Part shown: piece by piece, positions 27,201 to 39,200 of the stretch | Position numbering within the stretch: the stretch's first letter is position 1 | Layout: every line of letters starts with the position of its first letter | Assembly (NCBI GenBank): GCA_036186865.1 | Contig: AP025042.1 | Span: 36,161,133 to 36,225,132 of the forward strand | From: Eustoma russellianum | Lineage: Eukaryota > Streptophyta > Magnoliopsida > Gentianales > Gentianaceae | Reading direction: 5' to 3' | Length of the DNA stretch: 64,000 nucleotides | The notes under the pieces: generated by a model | The model's input: the letters and a program-made list of their open reading frames with translations, nothing else | Databases searched by the model: none | Told to the model about the DNA's origin: nothing | Program-made: the position numbers and the translations under genes

Positions 27201-30200
27201 GATGTTAAAGGGTCAAAAGATACTTATATCAGATTCTTTTCCTTTGTGGAGTCTTTTCTTTAAAGAAAAATATAGGACCAAATCAATGAAAGAATGTGAT
27301 AAAAACACCAAATTCTTTCATATGATCAAATAGATGAAAAAATGTGAATAATGGCTTTGCTCGCACTATAATATTGACTTTTGTATGCTCCCTCCATAAA
27401 CTAGGGGGCCTTTTTTTTCAGAGTTTAGCGCTTAAGTGTTGTGAATAGAGTTGTGATCCAAACGCCATTCAAGCTGGTCTTAGTTTGGCAGTTCCAGTGA
27501 TAGACCTAGTACCACTACCATGTATTGGTGTTCGGGATTTTTGCATTTTTAAGTTGGCAAAGTTTCACAGCTTAGTTATAGTTATTTGGATTTGGAATTG
27601 TAATGAAACTTTGCCATTTTGTACTTTGAGCAAATCTAGATCACTGACTAGCTTGCTAATACCTACTCATGTTGTTAAAGCCTTGTAAGTTTTTCTCTTT
27701 AGGCCTATATATGAAATTTTAACTTACAAAAAAAACTTCTGATAGCAAAAGAACTGTGAGGCACTAATTTCCAGGAATCTTAACCCTGGCTAATAGACAT
27801 GCTGCATATAGCACATTAAGTGGTATATTTCTAAACACACACACATGAAGCAGTACCACTTTTTGCTAAAGCTGATCGATATGCTGAAAGTATTCTGATT
27901 TGATGCTTTGCATTTACATTTCTAATTATTAGATTGTCCGATTTCATGAGTTAGCGATGCTTTTAAGTTCTGGTTTTTTCCTTTTACAGGTGCATGTATC
28001 AAGTTGTGAGGGTGACTTGGTAGCAAAAATGAAGCTGCACTCACTGAAAATTAAGGACGAGCTTCAGGGTCCTTTATCTTCAGGTCCACAGTACTTAGCC
28101 TGTTCTTTTCTAGCTGATCAGCACTCAGATGCCCACCATGATAAGGTAGAAGGTCGAGGGAAAGATATCCAAATGATGGAAGAGGATGATACCTTTACAG
28201 ATGCATTACCAGATTTTTTGTCTTTTCCTGATTCTTCCGAGTACAGCAGTCCGGAAAAAGATCTGCTAAATGGAAAAGGCATTATTGGTGATATATTCTA
28301 TGAGGCACAAGGTTCCGATGAGTCCAATTTTGTATCTGTTGTTTTCTTGACACGGAATCCCACTTCGCCTGATTATGATGGTATAGATACACAGGTAGCT
28401 AAGTTGATTGTTGCATATGAGATGGCAAATTTTGGAGATTCCTTGACATTGTTGTTTGCTGAATTTTATTTTTTTGAAACTTTCCAGATGAGTATCAGGA
28501 TGTCCAAGTTAGAATTTTATTGCAACAGACCAACAATTGTCGCTTTGATCAGTTTAAGCATGGAGCTAAGTTCACCAGACACGGGGATAGGTGGTGTGGA
28601 AACCATGGAAAATTTGAATGGTGAAGTCCTGACAAACAAAGAGAGTATTGACGAACAAGGGATTCAATTTGTTAAAGGGTTGCTGGGTCATGGGAAAAGT
28701 CGCACCGTCTTTTATTTAGATATGAATGTTGATAGCGTGACTGTGTTCCTCAACAAAGAGGATGGTTCTCATCTTGCTATGTTTGTGCAAGAAAGTTTTC
28801 TATTGGACATTAAGGTGTGGTTATATGCCTACTGTATTTGGTTCATGCTTAATATGACCTGCATGTCTATTCCTTTAAATTGATGGATTTAACCAGCATA
28901 GCTTACTGATTGTCGTCACATCTTTCTTGAGCCTAGGTTCATCCAAGTTCTATTTCCATTGAGGGATCCTTAGGTAATCTTCGGTTGTGTGATCCCTCAC
29001 TCGGGCCAAGTAACTGCTGGGGTTGGCTGTGTGATATACGCAATCAGGGGACTGAATCCCTTGTTCAGGTACCTTTGACCTTTGAACTTTCTGAGGCTAA
29101 AGCTTAATCCCTTATTTTTGGAGTTATTTCTTGTTATATTTCAGTGATTCTTCTTTTCTCAAACATTGTCAGTTCTCCTTCAAATCTTATAGTAGCGGGG
29201 ATGATGACTATGAAGGATATGATTACAGCCTCTGTGGTCGACTCTCCGCTGTGAGGATTGTTTTCCTTTATAGGTTTGTCCAGGAGGTAAGGAATATAAT
29301 TTTGCTAATTGTATCAGCTAACGCTATATGCTAATCCTGATTTGACTCTTTTGCAGCTTGTTGCCTCTGGTGGTAGATAATCTGAAAAGCACTTCGTCAT
29401 TCATAGGATGCTGCATTTTGTTTTATTTTGTTGTCTTATTCTAGTTATTTTGCTCTTTCAAAGTTTTGTTGATACTAAGTTATTCAGTGTGAAATTAGAG
29501 ATTTGTATTTTGTAGATCACTGCATATTTTGTGGAACTTGCCACTCCCCATACTGAGGAAGCAATTAAGCTTGTGGATAAAGTTGGCGGGATTGAATGGT
29601 TGATTCAGAAATATGAGATTGATGGAGCCACTGCAGTGAAGCTGGATCTCTCACTCGACACACCAGTAATAATAGTGCCAAGAAATTCAATGAGCTCTGA
29701 GTTAGTATACTCTTCTGGAAGTTGGTTTTCATTTTAATTGTTTAGTTCCTCTGGTTGTATGTTGCTCCTTGTATGACTTCATGGACCTGATGGTAGAGTC
29801 ACATGATTGCTGATGTACTGGCAATAATAACTAGATGCATTATTATTATCATTAATTATTATTATTTTCTTAATAAATGAATGAACCAAGCTTGCTGTTC
29901 TGGAGGATGGATTAACTCTTTTCATGTTTGCTTCTTGCCTGCTTTGAATAGGTTCTGAAGTCATTTAAAAAAAACAAATCTGAGTGGTTCTTCGTAGCTT
30001 GTTTTCTTTCCAATTCTCTTTAAGTATGTTAGAAAAGGAATTTTCCTGGTAAAGGGAAGGAAATCAGTTTGCAGTGTTTTATCTTTTCTTAAGTTGTTTG
30101 ACACTGTCTTTTGCTCTGTGTGACGACAGTTTCATGCAACTTGATCTCGGCCATTTGCGTGTCAAGAATGAGTTTTCTTGGCATGGGTGCCCCGACACTG

Positions 30201-33200
30201 ACCCTTCTGCCGTTCATCTTGATGTTCTGAATGCAGCGGTATGTACTTTCTTTTAAGCCTGCAGTTTGTGTGAGAAGATTGAAAACCTTGCTTTATACTG
30301 GCCTTGGGTGTACAATTTCAGATTGTCGGTGTCAACTTAGCTGTGGGAATTAATGGTTGTATTGGCAAGCCAATGATACGGGAAGGCAGAGATATTCATG
30401 TTTATGTGCGGCGTAGTCTACGAGATGTATTCAGGAAAGTGCCCACCTTTGTTCTGGAAGTTAAGGTAGAAGTTTATTTCTTCTTTTTCCCGGCCTTGGT
30501 TTTAATTTCTTTGTTTTGTCTTACCATAACAGTGTACTTTTCTGGTAATTTGCTGTATCGCTATGAAGTAAGGATAGTTGAGTGTAGAAAATATATTTCA
30601 ATATTCATCTGGATACATGTACTGTAGGGTTATTTATAGCCTTGAGTAAAGGCTGGATAGCTTTAGGATCTTCTATCGAAAAACTTTAAATTGGGATCAA
30701 CATGATCCCATTAATTTAGGAAAGAGATAATTACTCCTAATTGATATTTGTCTAGGATACTATACATGATTCCTTTCCTTCCATCTTTGATTTACCCATA
30801 TACTTTCCACACTTCACCTCAAGTTTAGCTGTAGATATTGATACAACCAAACTTGGATAATAATGCTTGAAAACTTTGATAAAGATTGGTTTGGTGAGAA
30901 GATTAGCCAACTGTGTCTTCTTTTGAATATACTCCAGTTTGATGGTTTTGTCCTCTATCTTCTCTCGCATGAAGTGTTTATCAATCTCCACATGCTTGGA
31001 CGTGTTGTGCTGAACATGATTTTCCGCCATATTAATAGCGGATATATTTTCACAGTAAACTTGGATTGGTTTTTCCAGTTTATGTCCAAGTTCATTTAAC
31101 ACTCTTTTAAGCCACAGTCCTTCGCAAACTCCCAATGTAAACGCTTTAAGCTCTGCTTCTGACCTGCTTTTGCCACACTTTCTTGTTTAAATTTCCCATA
31201 CATAAGTGAAGTATCCAATGGTTGACCTTCTATCTGTTTGGAACCAGCTCAATCAGCATCTGTATAAACAACAATAGATCTTCTTTTTTTTTTTTTGAAA
31301 TGTAATCCCTTGTCTGATGATCCCTTCAAGTACCTGAGGATTCTCATTGCAGTCTCAGGGTGCTCATTATTACGTTCATGCAAGAATTGGCTAATAAAAG
31401 TTGCTGCATAAACAATGTTAGATCTTATGTGTGATAGGTAGATTGGTTTACCTACTAATCTTTGGAATCTTACTTTAACCTATTTCCTTAGGTTTATAGC
31501 TTGGTTCCTGAGGAGTTGGAGGTGGTTTACAACCCAGCATCTATATTTCTGTTTGTAAATCAAGGACATACTTTCTTTATGAGCTACTCATTCCTTTACT
31601 ATTTCTGGCTACTTCCATATTAAGAAAGTACTTTAGTTACTCAAGGTCTTTGACTTCAAACTGTTTTGGCAGTAACCTCTTGTAGAAATATTAGTTAATT
31701 AAATATGTAAATATTAGTTAAATAAATATGTAAATATGATGTATAGCTGTACCAAAGCCCCAAGGCAGCAGGTTACCGTTGGAAGCAGCAGGTCACTTCC
31801 CTTATCTCTTCCCTTATTCTCTTGTAAATAAATAGGTGATAATATGTAAAAATAAAGTTAGAGGAAATCTTATGATTTCCAGATTCTTCTTCACAATCTT
31901 GTATTGTTACCTTTGTGATTTTCACTCATTTTGTTAAATTCTATATGGTATCAGAGCCAAGGTGCTCTTGTTAGTTGACCTATTTGAATCTCTTGCTTAA
32001 GCAGTGTATTTTATTCTGCTTGTCTGAATTATTACTTGAGCAAATATTTCTGCTCTGTTCTGGGAGTATTTCATCTTCGAAGTCTCCTTCGTGTGGAGAG
32101 GATCCAGAAGAAATTGAAAAGTTGAAGAAAGTGGAATACATGGTGATTTACACGGTGGATGTTGGAAGCCATCAAAACACGTGGTGTTTTTTTTCTTCAC
32201 TTTAACAGATGGTGGAGGAAAGTTATAATAAAATATCAATTTAAGAGGCTTCCTCGGGAAGACTTGCACAAAAATCAAGAAATCCTCCTTCACTCGTTTT
32301 TCCCACTTTCTCCAGAAAATACCAAACCAGTTTGAAATTCTTTAACCATCGGTTTTCAAAACAACAAAATTCAAAAACCTCTGTCTCTTTCTGTCTTCTA
32401 CCTTCTGTCTCTCTCTCCTCACTACTGTTCACAAACCATCATTCTTCACATCTCTTCCCTCATCTGAGACTACATCGCATATCTCCATCTTCACCTCAAC
32501 CATGTCTGAAACTTCAGAATCAACAGTTAGAACCCATCCAGTTCCATCCAGTGGAGGAGATGAATCTGCTCCAGCTCCTTCACACGTCCAGTCCTCTAGC
32601 CTAATGGAAGGTAATTCTATTCTGATTACCAACCACAAGCTTACTGGCCAAAATTATCTCTCTTGGAGTAAGGCTGTTGAGATGTTCATCATAGGGAGAG
32701 GTAAAGATGACTACTTATACGGGAACCTTCCAACCCCTGCTTCACATGAACCTAACTACCGACGGTGGAGATCTGAAAATTCAATGATCATGTCCTGGCT
32801 GATTGGCTCTATGCAGCCAGACATTGGTAATAATTTCATTCTATACCCTACAACGGTTGCAATTTGGAAAGCCGCAAGAGATTTATACTCAAAGAGAGAC
32901 AGTGTTTCTGAGATCTATGAGCTTGAGCTTCAGTTGCATGAGGTGCTTCAAGGTGACCACTCAGTAAGTGATTATTATTCGCATCTTACAAGGCTGTGGC
33001 AACAACTAGATGTGTTTGAGGTACATAACTGGACATCTCCTGCTGATGATCAATCTTTCAAGAGAGTTAATTGCACCTGGTATCCATTCTTTTCCATAAA
33101 GTTTTAAGTAGCATCCAATGTTTCATGAAACACACTTGCCATCCAGACTTATAGGGTTAATAGACACCTGGCATCCAGATGACCTGCTGGTCGACCGTTG

Positions 33201-36200
33201 ACCGCTGAAATCGACCTTTGACCGGACTTAACCCTACTTTTAACCTGACTTTAACCAAGGTTTAGGATCAATAAAATAATAAATTCAAAAAAAATTAAAA
33301 GTTTAAGAAAAAATAATTCAAAAATAAAAAAGAAAACCCCCTCCTCACCCCCCACTCCCGCCATCCACTCCCCAGCCTCCAGCCCACCCCATTCCCTCAC
33401 AATCGACCTCCCTCCTCCATCTTCGTCTTCTTCCTCAGCAGCAAAAGCAAGAACCAGTTTTTCTTTTGAACCAGGCAACGACGATTCTTGAACCACCATC
33501 TAGCTCCATCCCATGACAATCACCACTCCAAAACCATTCAAAGTTTGCTAGAGATTGCGTTTGTAGCTCTGATGTTACCATAAGAATATGGACTGGGCAT
33601 AAGAGGAGGACAAGGCGAAGGGGTTGACCTCATTACTGCTGAGCATATTCTGTTGCTTTAATAAAAATGCCTATTTATGCCATATGGTGTTTAGAAAATT
33701 TTAAAATTTGTAAAACAAAAATATTACTGCTGAGCATATTCTTCAGTTCTTGTTCCAATTTACCGGAATTTCTACATTCCGGCGTCTCCAATTTTGGCGG
33801 AAAACCCGATGTTTTTCGTGAACGGAATTGATATTAGAATATGGTCTTTTGATTTGGCGGGTTTCTTCCAAAGGATTGAATTTCGAAGAAAAGAGGAAGA
33901 TCTGAGAAGGCCGAGTTTGTCGACTTTGTTGAATTCGTCGGCGTGGGCGGCGACGGAGCGAGGAAGAATTGAGATTAAGAAGTTGATGCTTCGTTCATAG
34001 CAGAAAGCATCACAGGAGAAAGAGAAAGATGGTTGAAAGAAAGTGGAATTAACCATGGTTTGAAAATTTTGGGCCCCAAGTGGGAGAAAAGTGAAAAATA
34101 AAAGGAAAATTGCTAAAAACCGCCTATAGTAGGTGATTTCCCGGTTACCGGATGCCAGGTGTCTATTAACCCTATAAGTCTGGATGGCAAGTGTGTTTCA
34201 TGAAACATTGGATGCTACTTAAAACTTTGTGGAAAAGAATGGATACCAGGTGCAATTAACTCTCTTTCAAGAGCTACATAGAAAAGAAACGGGTCTTTAG
34301 ATTTTTGCATGGTCTGAATAAGAATCTGTATGGGGTACGGAGGAGGGTGCTAGGAATGAAACCACTTCCTAGCCTTAACGATGTTTTCTCTGAAGTAAGA
34401 CAGGAAGAAAGTCGGCTCAAGGTGATGATGGGGACTTCTACTCCTTCATCACACGAAGGATCTGCCCTAATGACAAAATACTCTCAAAAATCTTCCACAG
34501 AGCACCCTACTGTAGCATGCTATCCCAGTCACAATGAAGGAGAACGTGTTGATAGCACTGGGTTAGTCGTTCGACGCAACTCTGGACACTTTGGATCCCG
34601 TCCTCCTTACAAATTCTGTAAATTTTGTAAGAAAGCGGGACATGTTGAGAACTGTTTCAAACTACAGCGCTTGAAGCAGTCTCAACAACCTAACACTCAA
34701 ACCCGTTTTTCTCCCTCTTGGGGAGGAAATAGAGCCCAGATTGCCAATACTGCTTCTACCAACCTAGAGCTGAAATTGTCCCATCAGATGGAAGCATTGC
34801 TGCAACTTTTGACTCAACAACAACTCAACAAGTCTTCAGCTCAGCAAAACACCAATTCAACCAATCCCATCCAAGCAACAATAGCTTCTACTGCAGGTAA
34901 CAGGTCAAATGGGACTGGTTGCTCCTGGATTATTGATTCCGGAGCATCTGACCATATGACCTATAACTCTAATATGTTTTCTACATATCAAGTGTTTAAT
35001 CTCCAAAACTGGTGACTATAGCTAATGGGGTTAGCTTGAAGGTTACTGGAAAGGGAACGGTTAACCCTAAAAATAAACTGTTGTTACTAGATGTACTTTA
35101 TGTGCCAAAACTGACTTTTAATCTAATTTCTGTTAGTAGATTAACACATGACAATAACTGCTGGGCATTGTTCTCATCTTCTGAATGTCTCTTTCAGGAG
35201 AAACATTTATCGAAGATGATTGGCAATGCTAGGCAGTTGAATGGGCTTTATATTCTTCCTGGAAAAGAAACGCAACCTCTTGTTGGACCAGTCTCAGCTC
35301 AGAAACAGTCATTTTGCAGTAAAAACAGGGAGGAACAACCCGTTTTTAAATCTGTTTTTGGAAACCCAGTTAGTCAAAATGTCTTAAATATTGATAAGAC
35401 TGCTCTTTCTTCATATACTGGAATTAAGAACGCAAAGTTGGATTCACTTTTGATGTGGCACTATAGGTTGGGACATCCCAACTTCATTTATTTGAAGAAA
35501 TTGATGCCTCACTTGTTTGTTAATGTTAATCTTAAATCCTTGGTATGTGAAACTTGTGTACTTGCTAAACTGACAAAGGCTACCTATCTGCCAAAACAAT
35601 ATGAATCTAGCAGTCCATTCAACTTGATTCATTCGGACATATGAGGACCGTCTAGGGTTCCAAACATTACCGGAGCTAGATGGTTCATCACATTTGTTGA
35701 TGACCACACTAGAATTACTTGGTGAAGAAATTAATACAAGTAGAAATAGAATAGATCAATTCAATGTTTGAAGGAATGAAAAGTATTTTATTATTCTAAC
35801 AGAAGCTGATTCTTCAGCAAGCCCTTTTACACAGCAACACTTTCTCCTTAAATACTAGACTACAACGGTAACAAGGAAGTTACCGTTACACACCTTCCAA
35901 GATAGTGGGTTGAACCCCCACTTGTGATAGTATACTAATTTATTGTATTTTGTACAAAGACTAAAATAAATCTAAATACTAAACTTAAATACTTCAACAC
36001 TCCCCCTCAAACTTGGTGTATATGTTAATACAACCAAGTTTGATTACATGTGTGAGAAAGATTTGAGTGGATACTGGTTTGGTGAAGATGTCTGCAACTT
36101 GATGCTTCGTTGAAATGTGCTCCAATCTAATAATATTGTTTTCAATCTTCTCCCGAATAAAATGACGGTCAATTTCCACATGTTTAGACTTATCATGTTG

Positions 36201-39200
36201 AATAGGATTTTCAGCCATGTTAATAGCAGAGATATTATCACAGTAGATTCGAATGGGCATACTAATATCTTGATGTAATTCGTGTAAAACTCTGTTGATC
36301 CATAATCCTTCACATACTCCAAGGGCTAAGGCTCTTAGTTCTGCTTCTGCACTACTTCTTGATACAACATTCTGTTTTTTACTCCTCCACGTTATTAAGT
36401 TTCCCCATAGAAAAGCGCCATAACCAGTGGTAGAGCGCATGTCCAGCTTTGATCCTGCCCAATCCGCATCAGTATATAAAAGAAGCTGTCTATCTGCATT
36501 TTTTGTGAATGATAATCCCTGTCCAGGTGCAGCCTTCAAATATCTAAGAATACGTAAAGCAGCTTTAAGATTTTCATTAGTAGGATTATGCATAAACTGT
36601 GAAACAAAACTAACAGCATAACAAATATCAGGCCGTGTATGAGAAAGATAAATAAGTTTTCCTACCAATCGTTGATATCTAAGTTTATCTATAGGAGTGT
36701 TATCCCAATCCTTGCGTGACTTATATCCCGATTCCATGGGTGTAGCAACTGGTCTACATCCTAACATGCCTGTCTCATTTAACAAATCCAAGATGTATTT
36801 TCTTTGTGAAATACACATAGTGTTAGTAGTTCTAGCCACTTCCATACCTAAGAAATACCTTATACTTCCAAGATCTTTAACCTCAAACTCTCGTGACAAA
36901 TGAGACTTGATATTCTGTATTCCTAGATGATCATTTCCAGTAAGAATAATATCATCGACGTACACAATCAAAACAGTAAGTAAAGTAGCATTAGAAAATT
37001 TAACAAATAAGGTATGATCACTTTGTGTTTGTATAAAACCGTACTTTACTACAGCCTTAGTGAACCTCTTAAACCATGCTCGGGGAGATTGTTTTAGACC
37101 ATATAGAGATTTTTTGAGCTTGCATACTAGTTGCCGGTTGCTAGTAACCTTAAGTCCAGGTGGGATATCCATGTACACCTCTTCCTGTAAATCTCCATTT
37201 AAGAAAGCATTTTTAACATCCAATTGAATCAAAGGCCAATCCAAATTAACTGCCAAAGTAAAGATAATGCGTATAGTATTTAATTTAGCTACAGGTGCAA
37301 ATGTGTCTAAATAATCAATTCCATATGTTTGAGTAAATCCCCTAGCTACCAACCTAGCTTTATGCCGATTAATAGTTCCATTAGTATTATACTTGATGGT
37401 GAAAACCCATTTACAACCTACCGTCTTTATTCCCTTCTTGAGTGGTACTAACTCCCAAGTTTTGTTTTTCAGTAATGCTTGTAACTCGTCATTGACAGCA
37501 GCAGTCCAAATAGGACTTTCTAAAGCTTCACGAATAGATGTAGGAACAGATTCTTCATCTAAACTACATGTAAAAGTCTTGAATTTACTGCCTAGTTTAT
37601 CATATGCAACGAAAGTGTACAATGGGTGTTTTGTGTACTCACGAACTCCTTTTCTTAACGCAATAGGTAAATTATCATTGAGAGCAGGAGAGATATTACC
37701 CGGAGCAGGATCATAGGGTAAAATCTGCAAACCTTCGTTAGTATTATTGCGCCGTGTATATACTCTTGTAATGGGAAACTCCGGACGATCAGATCCAGTA
37801 TATGGGATCATTTGTTGATTCTGTAGATTAACATCAGCTTCACCAGTATCTTTGTCTTCAGTTTCATGTGCGGGATTCTCAGTTTGTTGTATCCCGTGAG
37901 GCAGATGTGATGTTCCTGAAGGAAAAACATCTAAAATACTCCAATAATCAGCCATACTAGAACCAGTCTTTAAACCATCTGAGTGATTAGCGTAATATGC
38001 AGACTGTTCATCAAATTTTACATTTAGTGATACAAATATTTTCCTAGAAATAGGACAATAACATTTATATCCTTTTTGTGTACTAGAATATCCAAGAAAT
38101 ACACAACGAACTGTCTTCACATCTAACTTAGATCTGAGATGTAATGGTATGAACACATATACTACACATCCGAAAACTTTATATGGTAGCATAGACAATA
38201 GTTTTGTATTTGGATATGACTGTAATAGACTTTGATAAGGTGTTCTAAAGGATAAGACTCTTGAAGGCATACGATTAATTAAATATGTAGCCGTAAGCAA
38301 TGCATCCCCCCATAAATATTTAGGAACACATCTAGCAAACATTATAGATCTTGTGACCTCAAGTAAATGGCGATTTTTCCTTTCCGCAATCCCATTTTGT
38401 TGAGGTGTATAAACACAAGATGTTTGATGATGAATTCCATTCAAGGTCATAAAGTCCTTCATTTGTTGCTCAAGGTACTCAGTACCATTATCACTCCGAA
38501 GGACTTTCACATTAGTATTAAATTGATTCCGAACAAGTGTAATAAATTTCTTGAAAATGTCAAAAACTTCAGTTTTATTTTTCATCAAATATACCCAAGT
38601 AAGGCGTGTATGATCATCAACAAATGTAATAAACCATTTTGCTCCATTCAAAGATGAGACTCTAGAGGGTCCCCATATATCCGAATGTACCAAGTTAAAA
38701 GGAAGACTAGATTCATACCCCTTAGGTAAATAACTTACCCTCGGATGTTTTGCCAAAATACAAATTTCGCATTTTAGTTCAGCTAGATCAACCTGGGTGA
38801 ATAGATCAGGCATCAATTTCTTAAGGTACAAAAAATTCGGGTGACCTAGTCTATAATGCCATAGCAAAATGTGATGAATAGTCTTCTTCCTATTACAAGA
38901 ATTAGCCCCAAAACTAGAAAAAACATGACATCCAGTTTCTGAGCCAATTCTTCTAGGAATCATCTGATTATCAGTCTTAGATTCAGCAAAAACTTGTTCA
39001 CTTTCTGGAATTTTGATGATGTAAAGCCCATTTAGTTTGTTAGCATTGCCAATCATCTTCCAAGTAGTTTTCTGCAGAAGAAAACATGTAGAAGATGAGA
39101 ACAAGGCTAGACACTGATTATCAATAGTTAATTTTCCAATTGATATTAACTGAAAATTTAGTTTGGGCACATATAACACTTCACGTAACACTAATGTAGG

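Larger units (their letters stand above)
33065..34263. mobile_element. Mutator-like non-autonomous DNA transposon in C5 gag, possible captured sequence
   Basis: Terminal inverted repeats of 112 bp (33065-33176 and 34150-34261) match with one mismatch by eye, from AGTTAATTGCACCTGG inward. The 10-bp duplication CTTTCAAGAG flanks it at 33055-33064 and 34264-34273. TIRs over 100 bp with a 9-11 bp duplication are typical of Mutator-like elements. There is no transposase. The inside is uneven: AT-rich parts alternate with a C-rich block (33330-33500) and a G-rich coding-like block (33770-34040) with an open frame on each strand. This suggests captured gene pieces as in Pack-MULEs, which is inference. 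Confidence 0.8.

Noticed and set aside
27957..28883. One continuous 308-codon gene
   Set aside because: It spans two VPS13 exons and a 93-base intron that happens to be open; protein similarity supports splicing.
33251..33499. Glycine- and glutamate-rich small protein on the minus strand inside the Mutator-like element
   Set aside because: Composition follows the C-rich DNA block; no domain or family recognised. Kept only as part of the capture hypothesis.
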